Below are positions 8,087 to 16,689 of a DNA stretch of 41,963 bases, piece by piece. Below the pieces are notes generated by a model that was not told the origin of the DNA, did not search any database, and worked only from the letters and a program-made list of their open reading frames with translations. Position 1 is the stretch's first letter; the number at the start of each line of letters is the position of its first letter. Where the stretch lies: the NCBI GenBank assembly GCA_964649415.1, contig CAZYSK010000053.1, forward strand, positions 1-41,963, given 5' to 3'. Source of the DNA: CAZYSK01 sp964649415. Lineage in GTDB: Bacteria > Chloroflexota > Anaerolineae > B4-G1. The translations under genes were made by a program, and so were the position numbers.

Positions 8087-8929
8087 CTATCCTCGCCAGA
8101 GCACGTCGCCGCGCAAGGCATGCCTGAGGAACTGGAACATGCACCAGCATTCCCAGGCGAAGGGCGGAAAGCCCAGCAATCCCAGCACGGGCATGCGGAA
8201 GTAGTAGACACCGAAGTCTAGCGGCCACGGCACGGTGTAGCGCCAGCCGGCGGTGGCCCAGAAGTTCCAGAACTCCCACAGGAAGCCACAGATCATACCC
8301 GCCGCCAGCAGCCGCAGCGCCAGGCGCGGGTCGCCGCGCCCCCAATTTCCCAGCGGCGATTCGACGCCCAAACGCAGGTTGACCGGCTCCAGCAGCAGGA
8401 TGTATCCGATCCAGACGAAGCCGAAGGTGTAACGAGCGATGGGCACAGGCAGCAGCGGCGGGATGGCCACGAAGGCCAGTCCAAGCACGAACGTAGCCGC
8501 CAACAGCGCCGGTGAGAGAGCACGCGGCTTCGATCTCACATGGCGCACGAAACCCAGGCCCTCCAGCACGTCGGAGGTCACGAACACGCCCGGCATGATG
8601 GTGGCGAAGGACCACAGGTAGGACCAGTCCCGCGCGAGCGGATGCTCCGGCACCCCCACGTAGTACCAATTCTGCAGCTTGAGGTTATACACCTCGAACA
8701 GCAGCCAACAGCCGACGGAGATCCAGACCAGCATCAGCGCCTCACGGAAGCGGTCGTGGATCAGCGAGTGACCGCGCAGACGCAGCGCCAATGCATCGGC
8801 GAAGAGGACGTAGCCGGTCCACACGATCGGCGTGAACCACTGGCACACGAGGGGCTGGCGCAGCGCGAGACAGAGCTCGGCCCCGCCGACGATTCCCAGG
8901 CCCAACCATCCATACCACTTGAGACGCAT
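8087..8929 (-). CDS. Polytopic membrane protein of unknown function
   Basis: I recognise no family with confidence. The 280-aa product has about seven hydrophobic segments rich in Trp, Tyr and Phe (for example WYGWLGLGIVGG near the N-terminus and FGFVWIGYILLLEP in the middle). The frame stays open another 246 bases upstream, but ATG at 8927-8929 is preceded on the minus strand by GGAGGAGAG, which decides the start. It converges with the ABC permease gene (15-base gap) and diverges from the sensor kinase at 9133. Confidence 0.78.
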   Translation of the reverse strand: MRLKWYGWLGLGIVGGAELCLALRQPLVCQWFTPIVWTGYVLFADALALRLRGHSLIHDRFREALMLVWISVGCWLLFEVYNLKLQNWYYVGVPEHPLARDWSYLWSFATIMPGVFVTSDVLEGLGFVRHVRSKPRALSPALLAATFVLGLAFVAIPPLLPVPIARYTFGFVWIGYILLLEPVNLRLGVESPLGNWGRGDPRLALRLLAAGMICGFLWEFWNFWATAGWRYTVPWPLDFGVYYFRMPVLGLLGFPPFAWECWCMFQFLRHALRGDVLWRG

Positions 8930-9023
8930 CGCTCTCCTCCTAACTGTAGCGCACAACTCGTCCTTGGCGTGGATGATTGTAGCCAGAATCTGCGGTTTAC
9001 GCAAAGGAGGCGGACACGCGTAC

Positions 9024-9052
9024 GTGACAATCGTCAGCAATCCGAGTACAAT
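9024..9052 (+). promoter_or_regulatory. Sigma-70-type promoter for the PAS-GAF kinase
   Basis: GTGACA (9024-9029) and TACAAT (9047-9052) are separated by 17 bases, the ideal spacing. It lies in the divergent intergenic region (8930-9132), pointing at the sensor kinase. Apart from this promoter I see nothing else in that gap. Confidence 0.55.
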
Positions 9053-9132
9053 ATGCCACGGATGGGCCAACAGATCGAACTGCGGAGAGGCGACCGCAGA
9101 CCCTGAGCGAAACGCGGAAAGCGGGCGAGGCT

Positions 9133-11205
9133 TTGCATCGACAACACGAGAATCAGACACAGACCTGGATGGCAAACAGCCTGCTGCGCTCTCTCATCGA
9201 CTTGATGCCGGTGGGTGTGATCATCTGCGACGCGGATGGCACGATCCTGGTGAACAACCCCGCGGCCGAAGGTATGCTGGGCCGCCCTATCGCCGGCGAT
9301 GTCCGCCATTCCAAGCGAACCTACACGCTCCACCGGCTCGACGGCTCACCCCTTCCGGTGGAGCAGTGGCCTTTGGCGCGGGCAATGGAGGAAGGGAGGG
9401 ATGTCAGGGACGTCGAGATCCTGATACGCCGGCCGGGCCGCGAAGAGCGGAGAGTCCTGGTCGGAGCTGCCCCTGCAAAGGACGAAGCGGAGAACGTCAT
9501 CGGCGGCGTGGCAATTCTCCAGGACATCACTGAGCGCCAGCGGGCCAAGGAGTTGCTGCAACGATATACGGACCGGCTGCGGGTGCTGCACGAGATCGAC
9601 CAAGCTATCCTGGCAGCGCGGTCGATTGAGGAAGTCGGGGAGTCAGCTCTAAGCCAGGTGTCGGAGCTTCTGGGGTGTGTGCGGGCCAGTGTCATGTTGT
9701 ACGATCCCGAACAACAGGAAATCAGGTTGCTGGCAGTCCATACGAGTGGCGGGACCAGGTTAGGAAAGGGTTGGCGCGGGTCCGTCGACCCGATGTGGGC
9801 TGATGTGATGGGGGAGCTGGCACAGGGGCGACCCCACACGGTAGAGGATGTGCAGAGTATGCCCCCGTCGTCCCCGGCCGTGGTCACGTTGCAGGCCGAA
9901 GGGGTCAGGGCGTACGTTATCCTACCCCTGATCATAGAGGGCAAGCTGGCAGGTTTCCTCAATTTCGGAATGCGTACAGCCAGTCACCTGACACTCAATC
10001 AGATGGAGATAGCACAGGAGCTGGCTGTCCAGTTAGCCATCGGCATTCAGCAGGCCCGCCTGAACGAGCATCTACGGCAGCACGCCGAAGAGTTGGATCG
10101 CCTGGTGACGCAGCGCACGCGAGCGCTGCGGGACCGGGAGGCACGCCTGCAGGCCATCTTTGACAATGCCGCCCTGGGTGTTGCCATCACAGACCTGGAA
10201 GGCCGGTTGCTGGAGACCAACCAGGCTTTGCAGTCGATGCTGCACTACGGCGGTGAGGAACTGCACGGCATGCACCTGGCCGGGTTCACCCATCCGGAGG
10301 ACGTCAAGGCCGACGTGGCGGTATATCACGAGTTGGTGGCAGGCGAGAGAGACTCCTACGCTATTGAGAAACGATACATTCGGCAGGATGGACGAGTGGT
10401 GCAGGCTCGATCTATCGTCTCCCTCATCCGCGGTCGCGGGCGCGAGCCACGGTTTGGCATCGTCCTGGTGGAGGACATTACCGAGGAAAAGCGGGCACAG
10501 GAAGCCTTGATTCAAGCGGAGAAGCTGACCATTACCGGACGCCTAGCCGCCTCGCTGGCCCACGAGATCAACAACCCCATGCAGTCGGTTATCGGCTGCC
10601 TGGGGCTGGCGCAGGAGTCTTTGGATGCCGGCGACGACGAGGACGTGCGCGAGTTGCTCCAGATTGCCGCCGAGGAACTAGACCGGGCAGCGGGGACCGT
10701 GTCGAACCTGCGCGATTTGAACCGGCCATCGAGGCCCGAAGATCGAAAACCTGGTGACGTAAATTTGCAGCTGGAGCACGTCCTGATGCTCACCAGGAAG
10801 CAATGCCAGAAGCGCAAGGTGGAGGTAGCGTGGAGACCTGCGGAGCCTCTGCCCACGATCATGCTGGTGCCCGATCGCATGAACCAGGTGTTTCTGAATC
10901 TGGTGCTCAACGCACTCGACGCAATGCCCGATGGCGGGCGCTTGCGCGTCAGCACAGGTTGCACCGATGACCCTGCGCGGGTTCGAGTCACGTTTGCCGA
11001 TACCGGCCAGGGCATTGCCCCCGATGCCTTGCCTCACATTTTCGATCCTTTCTACACAACCAAGTCGGAGGGACTGGGCCTGGGACTGTACATCACGCGC
11101 AACATCGTGGAGGAACACGGGGGACGCATCGAGGTAGAGAGCCGGTTGGAAGCGGGAACTACCTTCACGGTGTGGCTGCCGGTGGCAGAAGATACCGCTG
11201 AGTGA
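9133..11205 (+). CDS. PAS-GAF-PAS sensor histidine kinase
   Basis: This 690-aa kinase has no clear membrane helix, so it is probably cytoplasmic. In order it shows a PAS domain (about 12-130, ending ILQDITERQRAKELLQRY), GAF (about 150-315), a coiled coil (about 318-345), a second PAS with PAC (about 345-460, ending VEDITEEKRAQE), HisKA with phosphoacceptor H477 in LAHEINNPMQS, and HATPase with LNLVLNALDAMPDGG, DTGQGI and GLGLGLYI. The start is uncertain: TTG 9133 gives the longest product, ATG 9169 is possible, and neither has a good Shine-Dalgarno. The response regulator 13 bases downstream is its likely partner. Confidence 0.9.
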   Translation: MHRQHENQTQTWMANSLLRSLIDLMPVGVIICDADGTILVNNPAAEGMLGRPIAGDVRHSKRTYTLHRLDGSPLPVEQWPLARAMEEGRDVRDVEILIRRPGREERRVLVGAAPAKDEAENVIGGVAILQDITERQRAKELLQRYTDRLRVLHEIDQAILAARSIEEVGESALSQVSELLGCVRASVMLYDPEQQEIRLLAVHTSGGTRLGKGWRGSVDPMWADVMGELAQGRPHTVEDVQSMPPSSPAVVTLQAEGVRAYVILPLIIEGKLAGFLNFGMRTASHLTLNQMEIAQELAVQLAIGIQQARLNEHLRQHAEELDRLVTQRTRALRDREARLQAIFDNAALGVAITDLEGRLLETNQALQSMLHYGGEELHGMHLAGFTHPEDVKADVAVYHELVAGERDSYAIEKRYIRQDGRVVQARSIVSLIRGRGREPRFGIVLVEDITEEKRAQEALIQAEKLTITGRLAASLAHEINNPMQSVIGCLGLAQESLDAGDDEDVRELLQIAAEELDRAAGTVSNLRDLNRPSRPEDRKPGDVNLQLEHVLMLTRKQCQKRKVEVAWRPAEPLPTIMLVPDRMNQVFLNLVLNALDAMPDGGRLRVSTGCTDDPARVRVTFADTGQGIAPDALPHIFDPFYTTKSEGLGLGLYITRNIVEEHGGRIEVESRLEAGTTFTVWLPVAEDTAE

Positions 11206-11218
11206 AGGAGAAAGCTAG

Positions 11219-11929
11219 ATGGCAGAACTGATACGCGCCTTGGTGATAGACGACGAAGAACGGATTCGGTTCTTCCTGCAGAAGACCTTGGAGCGGATCG
11301 GTTACGGCGTGGTGACGGCGTCCAGCGGTGAGGAGGCACTGAACCTGCTGCGCGATACCGCTTTCGACGTGGCTATCGTGGATCTGAACCTGGGCGGTCG
11401 CGTGGATGGGCTCAGCGTGCTCGAGGCAATCCGCTGGCGCTGGCCCGGAATGGCTGCCGTTATCCTCACCGCCCACGGCTCGCTGGAGTCGGCTATGGCC
11501 GCCATCCGCGAGGGGGTCGATGGCTACCTGCTCAAACCAGCCAAGCCGGAGGAGGTGCGCGAGGCTGTCCAGCAAGCGTTGGACCGGCGAGAGGGTCTGC
11601 GGAGGCCGGACAAGGAGAAGCACGTCATCCAGCGAGGAGGCTTCTTCGTTGATCTGGAGCAGCATCTGGCCACGCGAGAGGGCCAAAGGTTGGACCTCAC
11701 ACCGCAGGGGCTCAGATTGCTGGTGCACCTGATGCAGAATGCGCCCACTGTGGTTTCCCCACCAGAATTGGTGCGCGTGGTGCGGGAGTACGATCCAGAG
11801 GATCTTCACGAGGCGCGGCAGATCATCAAGTGGCACATTCACCGCCTGCGACAGCAGGTCGAGCCGGATCCGCCTAACCCGCGCCATATCGTGAACGTGC
11901 GTGGGGTCGGATACAAGTTTCAGGAGTAA
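11219..11929 (+). CDS. Response regulator with C-terminal winged helix
   Basis: This 236-aa protein has a receiver domain (about 5-120) with D11/D12, phosphoacceptor D55 in VAIVDLNLGG, T83-region LTAHGS and K105-region LLKPAKP. Its C-terminal OmpR/PhoB-type winged helix (about 145-235) carries LTPQGLRLLVHLMQ and NVRGVGYKFQE. ATG 11219 is preceded by AAGGAG (11207-11212). It forms an operon with the PAS-GAF-PAS kinase and is followed by a candidate terminator at 11970. The receiver resembles NtrC-type receivers more than PhoB ones, an unusual pairing with this output domain. Confidence 0.9.
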   Translation: MAELIRALVIDDEERIRFFLQKTLERIGYGVVTASSGEEALNLLRDTAFDVAIVDLNLGGRVDGLSVLEAIRWRWPGMAAVILTAHGSLESAMAAIREGVDGYLLKPAKPEEVREAVQQALDRREGLRRPDKEKHVIQRGGFFVDLEQHLATREGQRLDLTPQGLRLLVHLMQNAPTVVSPPELVRVVREYDPEDLHEARQIIKWHIHRLRQQVEPDPPNPRHIVNVRGVGYKFQE

Positions 11930-11969
11930 CACCCACCCAACTCAAACGTTCGCGCACCAGGCCCTGCTC

Positions 11970-12001
11970 CAGCCCCAACCAATGACATCGGTTTGGGGCT
12001 G
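11970..12001 (+). terminator. Stem-loop terminator candidate after the kinase/regulator operon
   Basis: CAGCCCCAACC (11970-11980) pairs with GGTTTGGGGCTG (11990-12001) with one bulged base and a 9-base loop. Only TCTCCT follows instead of a proper T tract, so it is either a weak terminator or a transcript-end hairpin. Confidence 0.45.
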
Positions 12002-12018
12002 TCTCCTGCATGACCAAC

Positions 12019-12062
12019 CGAATTCCAACGTTGCATACCCAATCCATCGCTAAACCCAACCA
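12019..12062 (+). repeat. Dispersed ~45-bp repeat, copy 1
   Basis: This segment resembles 14547-14591. Both contain AATTCCAACGTTG, then ATTCCATCGC-like and CCCAACC-like blocks at the same spacing. Both copies lie just downstream of a gene end. Copy 1 follows the terminator candidate at 11970. Confidence 0.45.
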
Positions 12063-12159
12063 GGCGCAGCACTCTAGGGATGTCTTCTGTGTTAGTATAT
12101 GGGTGAGTTTCAAACCGTCACCACAGAGAAGAGCCTCTAGAGGAATAGGGGAGACAAGA

Positions 12160-12543
12160 ATGGATGAGCATCAGTGCATCCTGATTGTCGACGACGATGA
12201 GCGTGTGCGTTTCGTCTTAAATCGGGCTTTGCTCGGATTGCAAGAGGGATATCACGTCGAGACGGCCCAGAGCGGCGACGAGGCGTTGCAAAAAGCCACA
12301 GCGAGGCCTTACGACATCGTCATCACCGACATCGTGATGCCGGGCCTGGACGGTGTGGATTTGACAGAGGCGATCAAGCACCTGTATCCTGATACGGTGG
12401 TGATCTGGATAACGGCCCACGGCCGCTATCGCTTCCAATCAGATGAAAGGCGCTTGGATATCTACCAATGCCTGGAAAAACCAATCCCGGTAGCCAAGAT
12501 TCGTCAGGTAGTTGTGGGTGCGACAGGTCAAGCCAAAAGCTAG
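12160..12543 (+). CDS. Single-domain (CheY-like) response regulator
   Basis: This 127-aa protein is a receiver domain only, with D11-D13 acidic pocket, phosphoacceptor D57 in IVITDIVMPGLDG, T/S region ITAHG and K-P region CLEKPIP. It has no output domain and so should act by protein contact or as a phosphate relay. The frame is open upstream to 12010, but ATG 12160 has AGGGGAG at 12147-12153, and the upstream part overlaps a repeat. It is unlinked to a kinase in its own operon; the kinase at 9133 is the nearest candidate. Confidence 0.85.
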   Translation: MDEHQCILIVDDDERVRFVLNRALLGLQEGYHVETAQSGDEALQKATARPYDIVITDIVMPGLDGVDLTEAIKHLYPDTVVIWITAHGRYRFQSDERRLDIYQCLEKPIPVAKIRQVVVGATGQAKS

Positions 12544-12838
12544 AGGGGTAGGCAGACGAGGAAGTTGTGCACTGCGAGAACCTGATCGGCTCGCGCGGTG
12601 TCAGCGATCCATTCGCACCCCGCCGCATGGCGATGGCAGCACGCAGGACACGCAGGAGGTGAATCGTGACTCTTTCGGAGGACTAAGCGGCATGTATCTG
12701 GCGGATCAAGGGCGATCTATACTGGCGTTCTCGCAAGCCCCACAGCGGGTATTGGGATCATTCGTTCCGTCCATTGGTGATCGACTTGCCCGAGGAGATG
12801 ACAAAGGCGGTGGGAAGGACTTGATACGGAGGACCCTA
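12544..12838 (+). other. Intergenic region, possible decayed reading frame
   Basis: This 295-base gap holds no gene I can support. A stretch of about 100 bases (12687-12794) is open and has a coding-like composition (LYWRSRKPHSGYWDHSF), but it lacks a start codon after the TAA at 12684. It could be a remnant. Confidence 0.25.
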
Positions 12839-13264
12839 ATGGCCTCGATCCAGATTACTGATAGGATCGCCATCGACGAGGGCGAGCTGGAAGAGCGCTT
12901 CTTTCACGCTTCTAAGCCGGGCGGGCAGCACGTGAACAAAGCGGCCACGGCGGTGGAGCTTCGCTTCGACGCGGCCCACTCCCCCACGCTGCCCGACGAC
13001 GTGCGACAGCGGCTGATCGACCTGGCCGGCAACCAGATGACGGATGACGGAGTGCTCATCATCAACGCGCAGGGCTTTCGTTCCCAACGCCAGAACAGGC
13101 GCGACGCGCGTAGACGGTTGGCGGAGCTGATCCGTCGGGCGGCCAAGAAGCCCAGGCACCGCCGCAAGACCAGGCCCTCGCGTGCGTCGAAGGAGCGCCG
13201 CCTGGAACGCAAGCGCCACCGCAGCGAGAAGAAGCGTTTGCGCAAACCGCCCCGAAAATGGTAG
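12839..13264 (+). CDS. arfB: ArfB-like peptidyl-tRNA hydrolase (ribosome rescue)
   Basis: This 141-aa protein has the class I release-factor catalytic motif as PGGQHVNK near residues 29-36, an RF-1 domain over about 5-105, and a highly basic C-terminal tail (about 105-141, RRKTRPSRASKERRLERK). This is the ArfB/YaeJ/ICT1 layout, in which the tail enters the empty mRNA channel of stalled ribosomes and GGQ hydrolyses peptidyl-tRNA. ATG 12839 is chosen over the longer open frame because GGAGGA at 12828-12833 precedes it and the family N-terminus (IQITDRIAI) matches. A baeRF gene starts 55 bases downstream, so two release-factor-like genes are adjacent. Confidence 0.9.
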   Translation: MASIQITDRIAIDEGELEERFFHASKPGGQHVNKAATAVELRFDAAHSPTLPDDVRQRLIDLAGNQMTDDGVLIINAQGFRSQRQNRRDARRRLAELIRRAAKKPRHRRKTRPSRASKERRLERKRHRSEKKRLRKPPRKW

Positions 13265-13319
13265 GAGCGAGGAGGCTGGCTGCGCTGTTGTAAGGCCTGA
13301 TTACAGAGGGAGGTTAGGC

Positions 13320-14507
13320 TTGAACATCCTGAGCAGAAGAGAACTGCGTGGCTTGGTGCAGGAATGCAGACAGGCGTGTGTGTCGATCTATATGCCGACG
13401 CACCGAGGCGGGAAGGAAGTCGAACAGGACAAGATCCGGCTGAAGAACCTCCTCGCTGAAGCCGAGGAACACCTATTGTCGGCAGACCTTCGAGCACGGG
13501 AAGTGAGCGATTTGCTTGAGCCGGCCCAGGCGCTTCTGCCAGACACGTACTTCTGGCAGCATCAGAGCGACGGCCTGGCACTGTTCGTCTCCACCGGTAC
13601 CTTTCGCTACTATCGGCTGCCGTTGAGCTTTGCTCCACTTGCCGTCGTCAGCAATCGCTTCCACCTCAAGCCGTTGCTTTCGCTCTTTGCCGGCGACGGG
13701 CGGTTCTACGTCCTTGCGCTGAGCCAAGACGAGGTCAAGCTGTTTCAGGGAACCCGCTACAGCACCAGCGAGGTCAACCTCAAGGACGTGCCCCAGGGAT
13801 TGGCTGAGGCGCTAAAGTGGGACGAAATGGAAAGACATACTCAGTTCCACACGAGCACGGTAACGCCGCAGGGTAAGAGCAGCCGGCGCGCCATCAGGGG
13901 TGGTCGTCCGGCGGTCTTCCACGGCCACGGCGTCGATAGCGCCGCCAAGCACAAGGAGCACATTCTACGTTACTTCCGCCGGGTCAGCCAAGGGATGCAT
14001 GAGATACTGGCAGAAGAGCAAGCACCGCTCGTGCTGGCAGCAGTTGATTACCTGCATCCTATCTATCGCGAGGCCAGCACCTATCCCCATCTTGTGGGGC
14101 AGGGAATCGGGGGCAATCCAGAGGAACTGGAGGCAGAGGAACTGCACGCGAAGGCCTGGGCTATTGTCAAGCTGCTCCTCACGGCAGAAAGGGAGAAGGC
14201 TGCTGCACAGTACAGGCAACTCGCAGGGGCAGATAGCGAAAAGGCGTCTGCCAGCCTGGAGGCGATCGTCCCAGCGGCGTACTTCGGTCGGGTGGAGACG
14301 CTGTTCGTCGCCGTAGGTACCCAGGCGTGGGGTACCTTCGATCCTCAGATCGGCATGGCCAAGTTGCATCAGGAGTACGAACCCGGCGATGAGGATTTGC
14401 TCGACTTTGCGGCGCTCCACACGCTCCTGAATAGTGGACTTGTGTATGCGGTCGAGCCAGACGAGGTGCCTGGTGAGGCAGCGTTGGCTGCCGTGTACCG
14501 CTATTGA
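13320..14507 (+). CDS. baeRF-family protein (bacterial archaeo-eukaryotic release factor-like)
   Basis: This 395-aa protein matches the bacterial eRF1-like families (family 3/7 type): an N-terminal LSRRELRGLVQ segment, SIYMPTHRGG, a central region with QDEVKLFQGTRY, the KHKEHILRYFRRV helix, and LVLAAVDYLHPIYREAS, ending in LNSGLVYAVEPDEVPG. Such proteins are predicted to act on stalled or hibernating ribosomes; the biochemical role of most is untested. TTG 13320 is chosen because GAGGGAGG (13306-13313) sits 6 bases upstream and the family starts there; the open frame upstream overlaps arfB. A clear terminator follows at 14587. Confidence 0.85.
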   Translation: MNILSRRELRGLVQECRQACVSIYMPTHRGGKEVEQDKIRLKNLLAEAEEHLLSADLRAREVSDLLEPAQALLPDTYFWQHQSDGLALFVSTGTFRYYRLPLSFAPLAVVSNRFHLKPLLSLFAGDGRFYVLALSQDEVKLFQGTRYSTSEVNLKDVPQGLAEALKWDEMERHTQFHTSTVTPQGKSSRRAIRGGRPAVFHGHGVDSAAKHKEHILRYFRRVSQGMHEILAEEQAPLVLAAVDYLHPIYREASTYPHLVGQGIGGNPEELEAEELHAKAWAIVKLLLTAEREKAAAQYRQLAGADSEKASASLEAIVPAAYFGRVETLFVAVGTQAWGTFDPQIGMAKLHQEYEPGDEDLLDFAALHTLLNSGLVYAVEPDEVPGEAALAAVYRY

Positions 14508-14546
14508 GCGGGTCGGTCAATAGTCAATTTGCCCGCAGCGCGCCAA

Positions 14547-14591
14547 CGCAATTCCAACGTTGGCAACCTATTCCATCGCCAGTCCCAACCC
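14547..14591 (+). repeat. Dispersed ~45-bp repeat, copy 2
   Basis: This is the second copy of the repeat at 12019-12062. It includes the palindromic CCAACGTTGG core and ends by running into the terminator stem at 14587. Confidence 0.45.
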
Positions 14592-14611
14592 ACCTCGTAC
14601 GTAGGTGGGTT
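14587..14611 (+). terminator. Rho-independent terminator after the baeRF gene
   Basis: AACCCACCT (14587-14595) pairs perfectly with AGGTGGGTT (14603-14611) around a 7-base loop. GTCGTTTTG follows. It ends the arfB/baeRF transcript. Confidence 0.7.
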
Positions 14612-14742
14612 GTCGTTTTGATATACTTAGGCTGCGGCGTTCTTCGCCCCACGACCGAGGCGTTGAGCAAGACCGGGAAGAGAGCGGGCGCAGCCGACTG
14701 CGCCCTGGTAGGAAGAACTTGACAGATATAAGGAGGCATTTC

Positions 14743-15927
14743 GTGCGCAATGGATTCCTCATCGGGCGCATTCTTGGCATCAACATCCGCGTCGATTGGA
14801 GTTAGCTGCTCATCTTCTTGATCACCACCTGGAACCTAGGGACCGTGTTCGGCGACTCTCATCCAGATTGGGGATTCGCACTACAATGGGGAATCGCTGC
14901 CCTGGCAGCTTTGTTGTTTTTCGCCTCAGTACTGGTGCACGAGTTAGCCCATTCCGTGATCGCCAAGGCACGGGGCATCCCCGTCCGCAGCATCGTCCTG
15001 CACCTGTTCGGTGGGGTATCCAATATCCAACGCGAGCCGGAATCGCCGAGCAGTGAGTTCCTGATAGCCATTGTAGGTCCCGCCAGCAGCCTGGTCATCG
15101 GGGCGGTTCTCGTGGGGGCTGCACTGATGTTCGCCGGATCCTCCGGCGCGCTGGCAAGACCGATGGAGACGTTCAACAGCCTGAGCCCAGTGCTGACGCT
15201 ACTGCTGTGGCTGGGATCGGTGAACGTGACGGTGGGATTGTTCAACCTGATCCCCGGCTTCCCGCTCGACGGTGGGCGTATCGTACGCTCGCTCTTTTGG
15301 GCCATCACCGAGAATCTGCGCCGAGCCACACGCTGGGCCTCGTGGATCGGACAGGGTATCGCCTGGTTGATGATCCTGGCCGGCATTGCTATGACCTTTG
15401 GCGCGCGCATCCCGTTCTTCGGGACTGGCCTGGGCAACGGGCTATGGCTGGCATTCATTGGCTGGTTCCTCACCAGCGCCTCCACCCAGAGCTATCGGCA
15501 GGTTGTCATCCAGGACATCCTGGAAGACGTACCGGTGGCGCGTATCATGCTCACCGATCCGCCGACGTGCTTGGCAGATTGTAGCGTTAGCCGACTGGTA
15601 CACAACCACATCATGCAGAGCGACGATCAGTCATTCCCCATATTGGACAACGGCACCCGGCGGCTGGCCGGGCTGGTGACGCTGGACGACGTGCGGCAGG
15701 TCTCGCGCGATACCCGGGACACGACCCAGGTCGCCGACATCATGACCCCCGTTGACCACCTGGTCGTGGTCGGGCCGGACGATGATGCAGCCGAGGCAAT
15801 GACCAAGCTGACGGGGCGCGATGTGCGACAGTTGCCCGTCGTACACACTGGCGAACTGGTCGGGCTGCTGCGCCGGCGTGACATCGTCAAGTGGCTGCAA
15901 CTGCACTCGGAACTGGGTCTCGGCTGA
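14743..15927 (+). CDS. Site-2 protease (M50B) with CBS domains, interrupted by one in-frame TAG
   Basis: The full frame encodes 394 residues of an intramembrane metalloprotease that cleaves membrane-bound substrates. HELAH (zinc ligands H66/H70, catalytic E67) and LIPGFPLDGGR (third ligand D176) are intact, followed by further membrane helices and two CBS domains (about 255-390). GTG 14743 has AGGAGG at 14731-14736 and the usual family N-terminus (GFLIGRILGINIRVDWS). Codon 21 is TAG (14803-14805) where the family normally has Trp; the same frame then continues undisturbed. Without readthrough, translation could only restart at TTG 14818, which lacks a Shine-Dalgarno. Sequencing error, recent nonsense mutation or readthrough are all possible. 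Confidence 0.8.
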
Positions 15928-15990
15928 GATTGAGACAGGGTCGGTCAGGAGAGAAACACGATAGTATGAGCAGAGAAGGAGGCTATTGCC

Positions 15991-16104
15991 ATGAAAGTGA
16001 CACCATCGGTTAAGCGCCGCTGTCCGAAATGCAAGATCGTCCGACGTAAGGGCAGGGTGTATGTCATTTGTGAGAACCCCAAGCATAAGCAGAGACAAGG
16101 ATGA
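15991..16104 (+). CDS. rpmJ: Ribosomal protein bL36
   Basis: This 37-residue protein begins MKVTPSVKRRCPKC and shows the zinc ligands of the cysteine-containing form (C11, C14, C27, H32). AAGGAGG at 15976-15982 precedes ATG 15991. bL36 is normally encoded in the spc/alpha operon near infA and rpsM; here it stands beside bS21, S1, bL35 and uS14 genes, which is unusual. Confidence 0.93.
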   Translation: MKVTPSVKRRCPKCKIVRRKGRVYVICENPKHKQRQG

Positions 16105-16469
16105 GATGCTGGACTTGCTCTGCGTTCTCTGGGCAGGCCGGGCACTGTGAGGTTCACATTCTACGATCGCAGCCTAGTGGTCGACATCGGCGCGCCAATT
16201 GAGCACGTGGAACGAGCCTTGCAGGCGCGCAGGCCGAGGGGGAGAAAGAATACCACGTCCAACCCTGGCTCAAACCAATGGCCATCTCGGCCATCCAGCG
16301 CGGCACGCAGCTGTTCGACGCGACCGACTCTATGCGAACGCCGAAAACGGTAGGCTATCGGCTACGGCATGGGTACGGGCTGGCGGGCTGCGCCACGTTC
16401 TGGTGTACCAGGTTCGTTTGCGTTGAGCAGACAATAGATAAGGGGCAGTAGTAGACTGAAAGGAGCTGA
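16105..16469 (+). other. Intergenic region between bL36 and bS21, possible gene remnant
   Basis: No intact gene is seen in these 365 bases. One frame from about 16227 to 16440 is open and coding-like (EYHVQPWLKPMAISAIQRG, then GYRLRHGYGLAG), and an upstream frame (16147-16225) is also open (RFTFYDRSLVVDIGAP). The pattern fits a frameshifted remnant of a lost gene. The region ends in the AAAGGAG of the rpsU transcript. Confidence 0.3.
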
Positions 16470-16476
16470 ATGAACA

Positions 16477-16689
16477 TTGACCAGAGCATTGAGACGAGAG
16501 GGAGAGTCGTTCGAGAGCCTGCTAAAACGCTTTCGCAAGCAAGTGGCGCAGGAGCGCATCTTGAGCACAGTGAGAAAGAAGCGCTACTTCGTTCCCAAGA
16601 GCGAGCAGCGGCGGCGCGCACGCAAGAAGGCAGTCCACCGGGCGCGTCAACTGGAGCGCCGTCAGAAGCGGATGTACGGCGCGGCGTGA
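16477..16689 (+). CDS. rpsU: Ribosomal protein bS21
   Basis: This 70-aa basic protein carries the bS21 signature (REGESFESLLKRFRKQV, then KKRYFVPKSEQRRRARKKA). Small-subunit protein bS21 assists mRNA engagement. The only start in frame after the TGA at 16471 is TTG 16477, with AAAGGAG at 16459-16465, 11 bases away. Another ATG at 16470, closer to the same Shine-Dalgarno, opens a different frame that runs without a stop into the S1 gene. The stop overlaps the S1 GTG start. Confidence 0.9.
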   Translation: MTRALRREGESFESLLKRFRKQVAQERILSTVRKKRYFVPKSEQRRRARKKAVHRARQLERRQKRMYGAA

